A stretch of DNA of 64,000 bases from Maribacter spongiicola. Its GTDB lineage: Bacteria; Bacteroidota; Bacteroidia; Flavobacteriales; Flavobacteriaceae. Both the position numbers and the translations under genes were made by a program. The first letter of the stretch is position 1. Each line of letters starts with the position of its first letter. The notes below the pieces were generated by a model. It saw nothing but the letters and a program-made list of their open reading frames with translations, was not told where the DNA came from and made no database searches. Of this stretch, positions 9,638-17,808 are shown one piece after another. The stretch covers positions 585,098 to 649,097 of the forward strand of contig NZ_SOAY01000010.1 of NCBI RefSeq assembly GCF_004364165.1, in the 5' to 3' direction.

Positions 9638-10601
9638 AGGTGCAATCACCAATTTTATTGAAAAATACTATTTACATTTTAATGCCGCTGCATTGGTCGA
9701 TGCTGCAAAAGGCTATGAAGAGCAATTAGAGAATGGTGCCAAAATGTTGGTTTCGTTAGCTGGTGCTATGTCTACTGCAGAAATCGGTAAAATTTTTGCT
9801 GAAGTAATTCGGCAAGATAAGGTGCAAATCATTTCTTGTACGGGTGCGAATCTTGAAGAGGATATCATGAACCTGGTAGCACATTCTCATTATAAACGAG
9901 TACCTAACTACAGAGATTTGACTCCGCAAGACGAGTGGGATCTGTTAGAAAAAGGTTTGAACCGTGTTACAGATACGTGTATACCAGAAGAAGAGGCTTT
10001 TAGAAGATTACAAGAGCATATTTTCAAAATCTGGAAAGATGCCGATGATAAAGGCGAGCGTTTTTTACCACATGAATTCATGTACAAAATGCTACTTTCA
10101 GGCGTTTTAGAGGAATATTACGAAATAGACCTTAAAGACTCGTGGATGTATGCTGCAGCAGAAAAGAATTTACCTATTATTTGCCCAGGATGGGAAGATA
10201 GTACTATGGGTAACATTTTTGCGTCTTATGTAATGAAAGGTGAGTTGAAAGCAAGTACCATGAAATCAGGTATTGAATACATGACCTTTTTAGCAGATTG
10301 GTATACTGCCAACTCTGAAAACGGAATCGGATTCTTTCAAATTGGTGGTGGTATCGCTGGTGATTTCCCAATTTGTGTAGTACCGATGTTATATCAAGAT
10401 ATGGAGCGTACAGACACTCCTTTCTGGAGCTATTTCTGTCAAATAAGTGATAGTACAACTAGTTACGGATCTTATTCTGGTGCCGTACCTAATGAAAAGA
10501 TAACGTGGGGTAAATTAGATATTAATACTCCTAAATTTATTATAGAAAGTGATGCGACAATTGTTGCTCCCTTGATTTTTGCTTACCTATTAGATATGTA
10601 A
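9624..10601 (+). CDS. Deoxyhypusine synthase homologue, possible homospermidine synthase
   Basis: 325 residues from the ATG at 9624, overlapping speB by 14 bp; a TTG two codons earlier is possible but less likely. The fold is that of NAD-dependent deoxyhypusine synthase: STAEIGKIFAEVI, QIISCTGANLEED, PIICPGWEDSTMGN, and the C-terminal EKITWGKL followed by ESDATIVAPL. The lysine of WGKL (about K297) aligns with the catalytic lysine that carries the aminobutyl group in eukaryotic DHS (AVSWGKI). Bacteria have no eIF5A, so the acceptor must differ; bacterial DHS homologues with homospermidine synthase activity are known, and Flavobacteriaceae are known for homospermidine as main polyamine. Position behind agmatinase, which supplies putrescine, fits this. 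Exact reaction is inferred. Confidence 0.8.
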   Translation: MTKNKGAITNFIEKYYLHFNAAALVDAAKGYEEQLENGAKMLVSLAGAMSTAEIGKIFAEVIRQDKVQIISCTGANLEEDIMNLVAHSHYKRVPNYRDLTPQDEWDLLEKGLNRVTDTCIPEEEAFRRLQEHIFKIWKDADDKGERFLPHEFMYKMLLSGVLEEYYEIDLKDSWMYAAAEKNLPIICPGWEDSTMGNIFASYVMKGELKASTMKSGIEYMTFLADWYTANSENGIGFFQIGGGIAGDFPICVVPMLYQDMERTDTPFWSYFCQISDSTTSYGSYSGAVPNEKITWGKLDINTPKFIIESDATIVAPLIFAYLLDM

Positions 10602-10603
10602 TT

Positions 10604-10927
10604 ATGGACAAGAACGCACATTTAAATAGAGTCATTGTCGACTTTAAAAAATTGACCCCGGAAGTTCTTAAACTTTTGGTAGAAAGATACCCGGATGGGT
10701 ATGATGATCGTAATATTATTTCCTTTAGAAACGGACAAGGTGAACGTATAGAGGCAGTTGAGGTTTTAACTGAAGACACTAAGTATTTAGTAAAAATCAG
10801 TGCCAAGCTAGAGTACACGATGGAAAATTATGATGAGGATGATTACGAAGATTTCGATGATGATGATCCAACAGCAGTAGTTGAACCAGATCCAGAGGAT
10901 ATGGTAGATGGTGCAGACGAAGATTAA
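10604..10927 (+). CDS. Small acidic protein of the polyamine operon
   Basis: 107 residues, starting 2 bp after the stop of the DHS homologue, so almost certainly co-transcribed and coupled. Residues 1-70 look like a compact alpha/beta domain (NRVIVDFKKLTPEVLKLLVERYPDGY, then VEVLTEDTKYLVKIS); the C-terminal third is a run of Asp and Glu with few other residues and is probably disordered. I do not recognise a family. An acidic tail next to polyamine enzymes could bind cationic polyamines or a basic partner, but that is speculation. Ends 35 bp before a strong terminator. Confidence 0.75.
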   Translation: MDKNAHLNRVIVDFKKLTPEVLKLLVERYPDGYDDRNIISFRNGQGERIEAVEVLTEDTKYLVKISAKLEYTMENYDEDDYEDFDDDDPTAVVEPDPEDMVDGADED

Positions 10928-10962
10928 TTTTTTTGATACACCATTAAGAATACTTATTAAAA

Positions 10963-10997
10963 TTCCGGTTTGCTTTTAGTAAGCCGGAAAATTTTTT
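10963..10997 (+). terminator. Intrinsic terminator after speA-speB-DHS-small protein
   Basis: 11-bp stem TTCCGGTTTGC / GTAAGCCGGAA with one G-T and one T-G wobble, a 5-nt loop, then ATTTTTT. It splits the cluster into two possible transcription units, leaving the fused GNAT-nitrilase and RimK genes with a separate promoter or reached by read-through. Confidence 0.85.
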
Positions 10998-11042
10998 CTA
11001 CATATAATTTAAACTAAATATCGTTGTGCATACAACAGATAA

Positions 11043-12569
11043 ATGAAGATTGACGAAATTGAAAATATCGAATTAAAGTTTTTGGACCTTGATGATTATC
11101 AAGAATTGAAAGCTGCTATGATTTCTGCTTATACCAATATGCCTGGTTCATACTGGAAAGAGGAACATATAAAATCTTTAATCGATAAATTTCCAGAAGG
11201 GCAAGTAGTTATAAAAATCAATGGACAAATAGCTGGCGTAGCGCTGTCTATTATTGTTGATTATAATGCGTTTGACGATAACCATACTTACGAACAGATT
11301 ACTGGTAAATATACTTTCGATACCCATGATAATGAAGGTGATGTGCTCTATGGAATAGAGGTTTTTATAAAACCTAGTTTTAGGGGCTTACGTTTGGGGC
11401 GTCGTTTGTATGATTATAGAAAAGAACTATGTGAGAAGTTAAACTTAAAGAGTATTGTATTTGGTGGTCGTATGCCTAACTACCATTCTTATGCATCAGA
11501 ACTTTCGCCAAAAGAATATATTGCCAAGGTTCGTCGTAAAGAAATTCATGATCCCGTACTGAATTTTCAAATCAGTAACGACTTTCATCCTGCTAAAGTA
11601 ATGAAAGGGTATTTAGATGGTGATAAAGCTTCTCAAGACTTTGCTATTTTGATGGAGTGGGATAATATCTATTATCAAAAACCAAATAAAAAGGCGGCTA
11701 CCAAAAAATCAATTGTTCGTTTAGGGTTGATACAATGGCAAATGCGCCCTTATAAAGATTTAGAGGAACTTTTACAACAAGCGGAATTTTTCATAGACTC
11801 TGTTTCAGGTTATAGGTCCGATTTTGCACTATTTCCAGAGTTTTTTAATGCACCCTTAATGGCAGGAAACAATCATATGTCTACAGCCGATGCTATTAGA
11901 GAGCTAGCCAAACATACCCAAGCCATAGTTCAGAGATTTTCTGAATTTTCTATTTCTTATAATATCAACATTATTTCTGGTAGTATGCCTGAAATGATTG
12001 ACGGTCGACTTTATAATGTTGGTTATTTATGTAGACGCGATGGTAGTATGGAGCGTTATGAAAAGCTTCACGTTACCCCAGATGAAGCAAAAGTTTGGGG
12101 AATGCAAGGTGGTACTCAGTTAAAGACTTTTGATACCGACTGTGGAAAAATAGGGGTTTTAATTTGTTATGATTCTGAATTTCCTGAGTTAAGTAGGTTG
12201 CTGGCAGATGATGGTATGGATATTTTATTTGTTCCGTTTTTGACCGATACCCAAAATGGATATTCTCGTGTTCGCCATTGCGCTCAGGCAAGAGCAATCG
12301 AAAACGAATGCTACGTAGCTATTGCCGGTAGTGTTGGTAACTTGCCAAATGTTGAGAATATGGACATACAGTTCGCTCAATCTATGGTATTTACCCCGTG
12401 CGATTTTTCTTTTCCGACCAATGGTATCAAAGCGGAAGCTACCCCAAATACAGAAATGATCTTAATCGCAGATGTGGATATTGACCTACTGCGAGAGCTT
12501 AATCAATTTGGCGCTGTTCGTAATTTAAAGGACAGAAGAACAGATTTATTCGAGTTAAAAAAGAAATAA
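11043..12569 (+). CDS. GNAT N-acetyltransferase fused to carbon-nitrogen hydrolase
   Basis: 508-residue cytosolic fusion. Residues 1-210 form a GNAT domain with the acetyl-CoA pyrophosphate loop RGLRLGRRL (114-122). Residues about 224-505 form a nitrilase-superfamily domain with the complete catalytic triad E266 (FPEFF), K341 (YEKLH) and C375 (LICYDSEFPE). The pairing of an acyltransferase and an amidase in one chain suggests making and breaking an amide on the same kind of metabolite; N-acetylated or carbamoylated polyamines are attractive because of the neighbouring genes, but the substrate is not shown by sequence. A bifunctional family of this architecture is known from genome annotation. 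Only 35 bp separate it from the rimK-like gene. Confidence 0.85.
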   Translation: MKIDEIENIELKFLDLDDYQELKAAMISAYTNMPGSYWKEEHIKSLIDKFPEGQVVIKINGQIAGVALSIIVDYNAFDDNHTYEQITGKYTFDTHDNEGDVLYGIEVFIKPSFRGLRLGRRLYDYRKELCEKLNLKSIVFGGRMPNYHSYASELSPKEYIAKVRRKEIHDPVLNFQISNDFHPAKVMKGYLDGDKASQDFAILMEWDNIYYQKPNKKAATKKSIVRLGLIQWQMRPYKDLEELLQQAEFFIDSVSGYRSDFALFPEFFNAPLMAGNNHMSTADAIRELAKHTQAIVQRFSEFSISYNINIISGSMPEMIDGRLYNVGYLCRRDGSMERYEKLHVTPDEAKVWGMQGGTQLKTFDTDCGKIGVLICYDSEFPELSRLLADDGMDILFVPFLTDTQNGYSRVRHCAQARAIENECYVAIAGSVGNLPNVENMDIQFAQSMVFTPCDFSFPTNGIKAEATPNTEMILIADVDIDLLRELNQFGAVRNLKDRRTDLFELKKK

Positions 12570-12604
12570 TGATAACTCCGTTAGTTCGGAGTCAAAAATA
12601 AACA

Positions 12605-13978
12605 ATGTTGGATAATTTACAGATAATAGGTAGTGAAGAGTGGTGTGTTTTTAATGATTTGGGTATCCCTGCCATAAAAGCAAGGGTAGATTCTGGAGCT
12701 AAAACATCTTCTATACAAGCTACCAATTTAAAAATAGTATCAAAAGGGGGTCATGAATGGGTAAAATTTGAAGTGAGCCCATTACAAGAAAACCGCAGTA
12801 TTGGCATCGAATGCCAAGCAAGATTGGTAGACCGTCGTATGGTAAAAAGCTCATCAGGTATTTCTGAAGAACGTTTAGTTATAAAAACACCTGTAACTAT
12901 TGGCGATTCTACTTTTGAAATAGAGCTTACGCTTGCCAATAGAGATACGATGGAGTTTCGTATGTTGTTAGGTAGAGAGGCATTGAATGATCGTTTTATA
13001 GTAAACCCTGCTTTAAATTATCAATTGCAAAACTTTGAAGATGCAGAGGTCAATAAAATGTACGCGCCTTACTTTAAAGAAAAAACCGGATTAAAAATTG
13101 CTTTATTAGCTAGTAACCCAAGCTTATATAGTAATAAAAGAATTGTGGAAGCTGCTGAAGCTAGAGGTCATGAAATTGATTTCTTAAATGTAGAGCAGGC
13201 CTACATGAAACTTGATGCGCATTCTCCAGAAATTAGATATCGTGGTGGGATCATTTTAAAAGATTACGATGCCGTTATACCACGTATTAAACCGTCGGTA
13301 ACTTTTTATGGTTGTGCATTAATACGGCAATTCAATAACTTGGGCGTGTATTGTCAAAATTCTGCGGAGGCCATTACGCAATCTAGAGATAAGTTATTTG
13401 CGTCGCAGTTATTCTCAAAGAACGATATTCATATTCCTATTACAGGGTTTGCAAAATCACCGATGGATACCAAAGACTTGATTAAAATGGTTAATGGTGC
13501 GCCGTTAATTATTAAGCTTTTAGAAAGCACACAAGGTAAAGGTGTTGTTTTGGCAGAAACCAATAAGGCTGCAGAAAGTGTTATTAACGCGTTTAAAAGT
13601 GTTAATACCAATATTCTGGTACAAGAGTTTATTAAAGAAGCGAACGGGCAAGATATTCGTTGTTTCGTGGTAAACGGTAGAGTAGTGGCAAGTATGCAAA
13701 GACAAGCTCAAAAAGGGGAGTTTAGGGCTAATATTCATCAAGGTGGAATTGCCTCTATTATTAAGATTACTCCCGATGAAAAGAAATTAGCTTTAAAGGC
13801 TGCCAAGGTATTGAACCTTGCTGTTGCCGGTGTAGATATTATTCGTTCTAATAAAGGACCATTGTTGTTAGAGGTAAACTCTTCACCAGGTTTAGAAGGT
13901 ATAGAAAATGCTACAGGTAAAGATATTGCCAATGCAATGATCATGGCAATTGAAAAACGATTGAAATTTGCTAACTAA
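12605..13978 (+). CDS. rimK: Retropepsin-like (RimB-type) domain fused to RimK-like glutamate ligase
   Basis: 457 residues with two domains. Residues 1-150: the domain called ATP-dependent zinc protease/RimB-type, with the aspartic-protease-like DSGAKTSSI (D29) and MLLGREAL (120-127). Residues about 162-457: an ATP-grasp ligase of the RimK family, with K304 in [26 protein letters not shown]411 in GVDII and E423-x-N425 in LLEVNSSPG. RimK adds glutamates to the C terminus of ribosomal protein S6 in E. coli; other family members join amino acids to small molecules. Both modules, usually separate adjacent genes elsewhere, are in one chain here. Terminated by the hairpin at 13982. The target could be S6 or a product of the polyamine cluster. 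Confidence 0.85.
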   Translation: MLDNLQIIGSEEWCVFNDLGIPAIKARVDSGAKTSSIQATNLKIVSKGGHEWVKFEVSPLQENRSIGIECQARLVDRRMVKSSSGISEERLVIKTPVTIGDSTFEIELTLANRDTMEFRMLLGREALNDRFIVNPALNYQLQNFEDAEVNKMYAPYFKEKTGLKIALLASNPSLYSNKRIVEAAEARGHEIDFLNVEQAYMKLDAHSPEIRYRGGIILKDYDAVIPRIKPSVTFYGCALIRQFNNLGVYCQNSAEAITQSRDKLFASQLFSKNDIHIPITGFAKSPMDTKDLIKMVNGAPLIIKLLESTQGKGVVLAETNKAAESVINAFKSVNTNILVQEFIKEANGQDIRCFVVNGRVVASMQRQAQKGEFRANIHQGGIASIIKITPDEKKLALKAAKVLNLAVAGVDIIRSNKGPLLLEVNSSPGLEGIENATGKDIANAMIMAIEKRLKFAN

Positions 13979-13981
13979 TAT

Positions 13982-14020
13982 AAATTTGAAGAACAGGTTA
14001 AACCCTGTTCTTCAAATTTT
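13982..14020. terminator. Terminator overlapping the 3' coding end of the opposing gene
   Basis: 16-bp perfect stem (13982-13997 with 14004-14019) and 6-nt loop. The loop holds the stop codon of the minus-strand threonine dehydrogenase gene, and one stem arm is its last codons, so the hairpin is partly coding. Acts for the convergent rimK-like gene; the T tail is short on both sides. Confidence 0.8.
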
Positions 14021-14945
14021 CTAACATTACTTCTGTAGTTTTTTGAAGGTCAAATTCGGCCTTCCAACCCCAATCTTTCTGTGCAGTGGTATCGTCGATG
14101 CTACTTGGCCATGAATTTGCAATCTGTTGTCTAAAATCGGGTTCGTAGGCTATTTTAAATTTTGGTAGTACAGTCTTTATATTTTCGGCCATTTCTTTGG
14201 GTGTAAAACTCATTGCCGCCAAATTGTATGCAGAACGTTCTTTAATATGCTCTTCTGGTGCTTCCATTATCTGTAAAGTGGCACGTATGGCATCGTCCAT
14301 GAACATCATAGGTAATTTAGTATCCTCTTCAAGAAAACAGGTATATGAGCCATCAGAAAGTGCTTTATGATAGATTTCTACGGCGTAATCTGTAGTTCCG
14401 CCACCTGGCATTGTTTTCCAGCTGATAAGTCCTGGGTAACGTATGCTTCTTACATCCACATTAAACTTGTTAAAGTAATACTCGCACCAACGTTCTCCAC
14501 TTTGCTTGCTTATGCCATAAACCGTACTAGGTTCCATTATGGTATTCTGCGGAGTATCTTCTTTGGGAGTGTTTGGACCAAAAACAGCAATACTAGAAGG
14601 CCAGAAAATCTTGTTTATCTTTTTCTCCTTTGCTAAATTCAATACATTGAAAAGGGTGTTCATATTAAGGTTCCATGCACGCATGGGGAATTTCTCTGCA
14701 GTTGCACTCAACATGGCCGCCATTAAATATACCTCGGAGATATCATGATAGGCTATAATTTCTTCAAGTGCATCGTAGTTAGTGGCGTCTAAAATTTCAA
14801 ACGGTCCAGATTGCATAAGCTCATCGTTACCTTCTCTAATATCGCTGGCGATAACATGGTCACTTCCGTATTTTTCTCTAAGCGTTAAGGTAAGTTCTGT
14901 TCCTATTTGACCACAGGCCCCGATAATCAATATGTATTTTGGCAT
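13998..14945 (-). CDS. tdh: L-threonine 3-dehydrogenase, SDR (GalE-like) type
   Basis: Oxidises L-threonine to 2-amino-3-ketobutyrate with NAD+. 315 residues. The N-terminal Rossmann motif is GACGQIG (9-15), the catalytic Tyr/Lys pair is in STVYGISKQSGERW, and the substrate region SSIAVFGPNTPK and PGGGTTDYAVEIYHKAL match the epimerase-like threonine dehydrogenases characterised from cold-adapted flavobacteria and trypanosomes rather than the zinc-dependent E. coli type. A 2-amino-3-ketobutyrate CoA ligase gene is not adjacent. The gene is convergent with the rimK-like gene and divergent from the lipoprotein gene at 15009. Confidence 0.88.
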   Translation of the reverse strand: MPKYILIIGACGQIGTELTLTLREKYGSDHVIASDIREGNDELMQSGPFEILDATNYDALEEIIAYHDISEVYLMAAMLSATAEKFPMRAWNLNMNTLFNVLNLAKEKKINKIFWPSSIAVFGPNTPKEDTPQNTIMEPSTVYGISKQSGERWCEYYFNKFNVDVRSIRYPGLISWKTMPGGGTTDYAVEIYHKALSDGSYTCFLEEDTKLPMMFMDDAIRATLQIMEAPEEHIKERSAYNLAAMSFTPKEMAENIKTVLPKFKIAYEPDFRQQIANSWPSSIDDTTAQKDWGWKAEFDLQKTTEVMLENLKNRV

Positions 14946-15008
14946 TAAAAATTTCGTTAAATGAATTTGAGATAAAGATACCTTTTCTTAAAATTTGTAC
15001 ATTCGCTT

Positions 15009-15509
15009 ATGTCCAAAATTATCTATTTTTTATTCATTGTTACACTGGTCGCTTCTTGTAAAGAAGCCCCATCAGAAATCGCTACTCTTCACGAATCTCG
15101 TTGGGAAGAGACAACAGATAGTTTACCGACTAAAATACGCGTAGACCCAAAGGCACAGCTAATCTTAAATGATTGGCGCGAATATAGTGCGCTAGACAAG
15201 AGTTTTGATAAAATCAATACTTCTGAAAATATTGAAGATTTTACCCTTGTAGTTGAGGAGTTGATAGAGAATCAGAATAAAATGGAGCTTGCCGAGTATC
15301 CTGAAAAATTTAATATTCCACAAATAAAAGGACGCCAAAAGCTTTTTAAAACCTTTGTTTTAAAAACAAAGGGAGATTTGGAGTACAGACAGAATCCGAA
15401 GGAATCCATCATACAAATGATTAAGGCATATAATGATTTAAGAAATCAATTTAATGTTGAGGTAAATAATACCTTGCCAGAAGAATTACGAGCTAATGAA
15501 GATAACTAA
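15009..15509 (+). CDS. Lipoprotein of unknown function
   Basis: 166 residues with a clear lipoprotein signal (MSKIIYFLFIVTLVASC, lipidated Cys17). The mature part is mainly helical and charged, with alternating hydrophobic positions (NIEDFTLVVEELIENQNKM, ESIIQMIKAYNDLRNQFN), suggesting a small helical bundle. I do not recognise the family. The gene stands alone, starting 63 bp from the divergent threonine dehydrogenase, and is followed by a strong bidirectional terminator at 15607. Confidence 0.7.
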   Translation: MSKIIYFLFIVTLVASCKEAPSEIATLHESRWEETTDSLPTKIRVDPKAQLILNDWREYSALDKSFDKINTSENIEDFTLVVEELIENQNKMELAEYPEKFNIPQIKGRQKLFKTFVLKTKGDLEYRQNPKESIIQMIKAYNDLRNQFNVEVNNTLPEELRANEDN

Positions 15510-15606
15510 CCAATTACTGGTTGGCGTACCCATCAATTTGGCAGATAAATTAGTGGAGCCAAAAAAGAAGAAGGTTATTTGATCTTAAAAGAGCTTTAAA
15601 AAAATG

Positions 15607-15647
15607 GACCAAAAAAGGCGAATCATTTAGATTCGCCTTTTTTGGTC
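15607..15647. terminator. Bidirectional intrinsic terminator
   Basis: 18-bp perfect stem (15607-15624 with 15630-15647) around GACCAAAAAAGGCGAATC, 5-nt loop. The internal A6/T6 tracts provide a U run in both directions. Serves the lipoprotein gene and the opposing TPR gene. Confidence 0.92.
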
Positions 15648-15662
15648 AATAACAATGTGGTC

Positions 15663-16367
15663 TTATTTCTTCTCTTCTGGCGACTCTTTTCTAGAGGTCA
15701 GAGCTTGCTTGCTTAAACTAGCCAAGTTGAAATTAGGGTCAATTGCCAAAGCCTCGTCTAAAGTTGCTATTGCTTGGTCAATATTACTTTTATCCATATT
15801 GTATTGAATAAGCGCTTTTACATGAATAAATGCAGCTTTTAATGGAACTTCATATGGTTGTTGACGCTCATAGAATGCATATTTCATATCATCTGTAGCA
15901 TTTAAAATACCATATTCAACATGCTTCATTGCCCCTGCGTTATCGCCGGTCTGTACTTTTAAATCTGCCAATTCATAGGCAAGGTATGCATTTGGATCCC
16001 TTAAGTATAAAGCTTCAAACTGCTCTAAAGCTCTTTTTGGCTGGTTCATAGCTTTTAAAGAAACCGCTTTTACTTGAATAGCTAAATTAGAATCAGAATC
16101 TAATTTCTCGATTCCGATAATGTTCAATGCCTGTAAATGTTGATTGTCATTTGCATAGATATATGCAAGGGTGTCATTACGTTGTTCAGATGGAGATAAA
16201 ATATTTAAGTGTGTCAATGCATTGATTACACCATCAACATCGCCTTGTAAACGCATTTGATCATAAAATGCTTCGTAATGCTTTAGTAATTCTGATTTGG
16301 TTTGTGAATATCCATAACTACCTGATAATAATACGGCAGCTACAACTATTAAAACTGATTTTTTCAT
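15663..16367 (-). CDS. Exported TPR-repeat protein
   Basis: 234 residues with a signal peptide (MKKSVLIVVAAVLLSGSYGYSQ) and a mature domain of helical pairs in tetratricopeptide style, e.g. NLAIQVKAVSLKAMNQPKRALEQFEALYLRDPN and IDQAIATLDEALAIDPN. TPR proteins are protein-interaction scaffolds; here it should act in the periplasm. No enzymatic motif is visible. Single gene between two terminators (15607 and 16451), so independently transcribed. Confidence 0.75.
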   Translation of the reverse strand: MKKSVLIVVAAVLLSGSYGYSQTKSELLKHYEAFYDQMRLQGDVDGVINALTHLNILSPSEQRNDTLAYIYANDNQHLQALNIIGIEKLDSDSNLAIQVKAVSLKAMNQPKRALEQFEALYLRDPNAYLAYELADLKVQTGDNAGAMKHVEYGILNATDDMKYAFYERQQPYEVPLKAAFIHVKALIQYNMDKSNIDQAIATLDEALAIDPNFNLASLSKQALTSRKESPEEKK

Positions 16368-16450
16368 CTTTCTTGTTCTTTTTAAAGTGCGCTAAACTAT
16401 TAAAATAATCTGTATGATGCTGTTAAGGAAAGGTTTAAATGTTAGAAATG

Positions 16451-16479
16451 AAAAAGGCGCCCTACAAGGCGCCTTTTTT
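16451..16479. terminator. Bidirectional intrinsic terminator
   Basis: AAAAAGGCGCC / GGCGCCTTTTT, 11-bp stem with 6-nt loop and flanking A/T runs. Lies 22 bp after the stop of the minus-strand gene 16502-16876. Confidence 0.88.
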
Positions 16480-16501
16480 AACTTCAATAGCTTTTAACTT
16501 C

Positions 16502-16876
16502 TTAAGCTATTTCTAACCTGTTATTAGATTTTTTAAAAGAATTTAAAAGCTGTGTGTAAAAGCCAATACTTTTATTGTCTTTTTCAACACATGAAATTAG
16601 AAACTTACACAAGTTATTAAATAATAGGTTTGTGTAAAATGTTGGTAAATAAGTATTTACCGTTTTAGGGTCATACAGGCTATCGTCTTCTATAACCTCC
16701 ATTTTAATTCTATGGCGATGATAGTCTATAGTTACATTTGTTGCATTATAGTATTTTTTCAATAATGCAATATGTAGTTCTTCGTACTTTTTAGAACCGT
16801 TTGGGTTCTTACAACTTAGGGAGATGAGCTTCTCTAATTCAACTAAAACCCTCTCCCGTAATTTATCTTTCTTCAT
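16502..16876 (-). CDS. Small protein of unknown function
   Basis: 124 residues, cytosolic, with no signal or membrane segment. Lysine- and leucine-rich helical N terminus (MKKDKLRERVLVELEKLISL), a central YHRHRIKMEVIEDDS segment, and a helical C-terminal half. I recognise no family. It has its own promoter (perfect TACCTTTG box 26 bp upstream) and its own terminator, so it is probably a real single-gene unit. The composition is not obviously foreign. Confidence 0.6.
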   Translation of the reverse strand: MKKDKLRERVLVELEKLISLSCKNPNGSKKYEELHIALLKKYYNATNVTIDYHRHRIKMEVIEDDSLYDPKTVNTYLPTFYTNLLFNNLCKFLISCVEKDNKSIGFYTQLLNSFKKSNNRLEIA

Positions 16877-16901
16877 AATATTATGGCTTTATATTGTTAA
16901 A

Positions 16902-16909
16902 CAAAGGTA
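16902..16909 (-). promoter_or_regulatory. Promoter -7 box of gene 16502-16876
   Basis: TACCTTTG on the minus strand, a perfect match to TAnnTTTG, about 25 bp before the ATG; predicted leader about 20 nt. The -33 box is weak (TTTC about 22 nt upstream). Confidence 0.6.
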
Positions 16910-17001
16910 TGTCATACGTCGATAAGTAGTTGAAAACCAACAATATATTAACGCTGTTTTTGGGTATTTGTTGTGAAAGGGAAGCTAAGTGTTGTGAAGG
17001 G

Positions 17002-17808
17002 TTAGTTTATGGATGTAAGAAAGTTATAGTTATTAATAAGAAAAATACTACAAATTGAAATTAATTTTTGATTTTGCCCTGTTGCAGCGTATTGTGGAGC
17101 TGGTATGCCTCTTTTAGCTGCTTGTAATGTATAATATTCTTTTTTCGTTGGATGCTCAGGATACACTGCATTCAACACATCATTATAATGGTCGCTTTCA
17201 ATAATCCGTTTTATAATGCCAATGCAATCATCTAAATGAATTAAGTTGACTGGTGCGTCTCCACCACTAAGGTTTTCTCTACCCGATAACATCGTTACTG
17301 GGTGCCTGTTGGGTCCAATTAATCCGCCAAATCGAATAATCGTTGTATTTAATTCTTTATCGTTTTTCAAAAGGTCTTCGCATTGTACTAATTGTATGCC
17401 AGATTCAGTGGTGGGTTGAGGTGCCGTTTTTTCGGTTACGGTACCTTCTGCATCACCATAAACAGCAGTGCTACTTGCAAAAATGATGTTTTTTACTGCC
17501 GACTTTTTAATAGCATCGTGCAGTAATGTAATCTTTGCGATGTAACTTTCTTTCGGTCCTTTTCCTCTTAGTTTCGGCGGAATATTTATGACAAGCACCG
17601 AAACCGAATTAAGAAATTCATCGATATCACCATTAATTTTATTTTCAGATAAAGCTATTTTGAACGGAATGATGCCTTTCTTTTTTAATAGCGATATTTT
17701 CTCATCAGAAGTTGAAGTTCCGTTAACGGTATAACCGCTAGCTATTAAACTTTCTGCTAATGGTAAGCCCAGCCATCCACAACCAATTACACCTATTTTT
17801 TTAGTCAA
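17002..17808 (-). CDS. NAD(P)-binding SDR/epimerase-family protein (YeeZ-like)
   Basis: 268 residues. N-terminal dinucleotide-binding loop GVIGCGWLGLPLA, the strand SVLVINIPPKLRG, and the SDR-like IIFASSTAVYGDAEGTVTE with the Tyr of VYG, but no clear YxxxK, so catalytic chemistry may differ from classical SDRs. This resembles the YeeZ/extended-SDR group whose substrate is unknown. The start codon is TTG (17808), overlapping the end of the M28 peptidase gene by 8 bp; no ATG lies near and the Rossmann motif begins four residues later, which supports the TTG. Translationally coupled to the peptidase. Confidence 0.7.
   Translation of the reverse strand: MTKKIGVIGCGWLGLPLAESLIASGYTVNGTSTSDEKISLLKKKGIIPFKIALSENKINGDIDEFLNSVSVLVINIPPKLRGKGPKESYIAKITLLHDAIKKSAVKNIIFASSTAVYGDAEGTVTEKTAPQPTTESGIQLVQCEDLLKNDKELNTTIIRFGGLIGPNRHPVTMLSGRENLSGGDAPVNLIHLDDCIGIIKRIIESDHYNDVLNAVYPEHPTKKEYYTLQAAKRGIPAPQYAATGQNQKLISICSIFLINNYNFLTSIN

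Noticed and set aside
15496-15582. 28-codon frame overlapping the end of the lipoprotein gene
   Set aside because: Very short, no promoter, no family look; likely chance.
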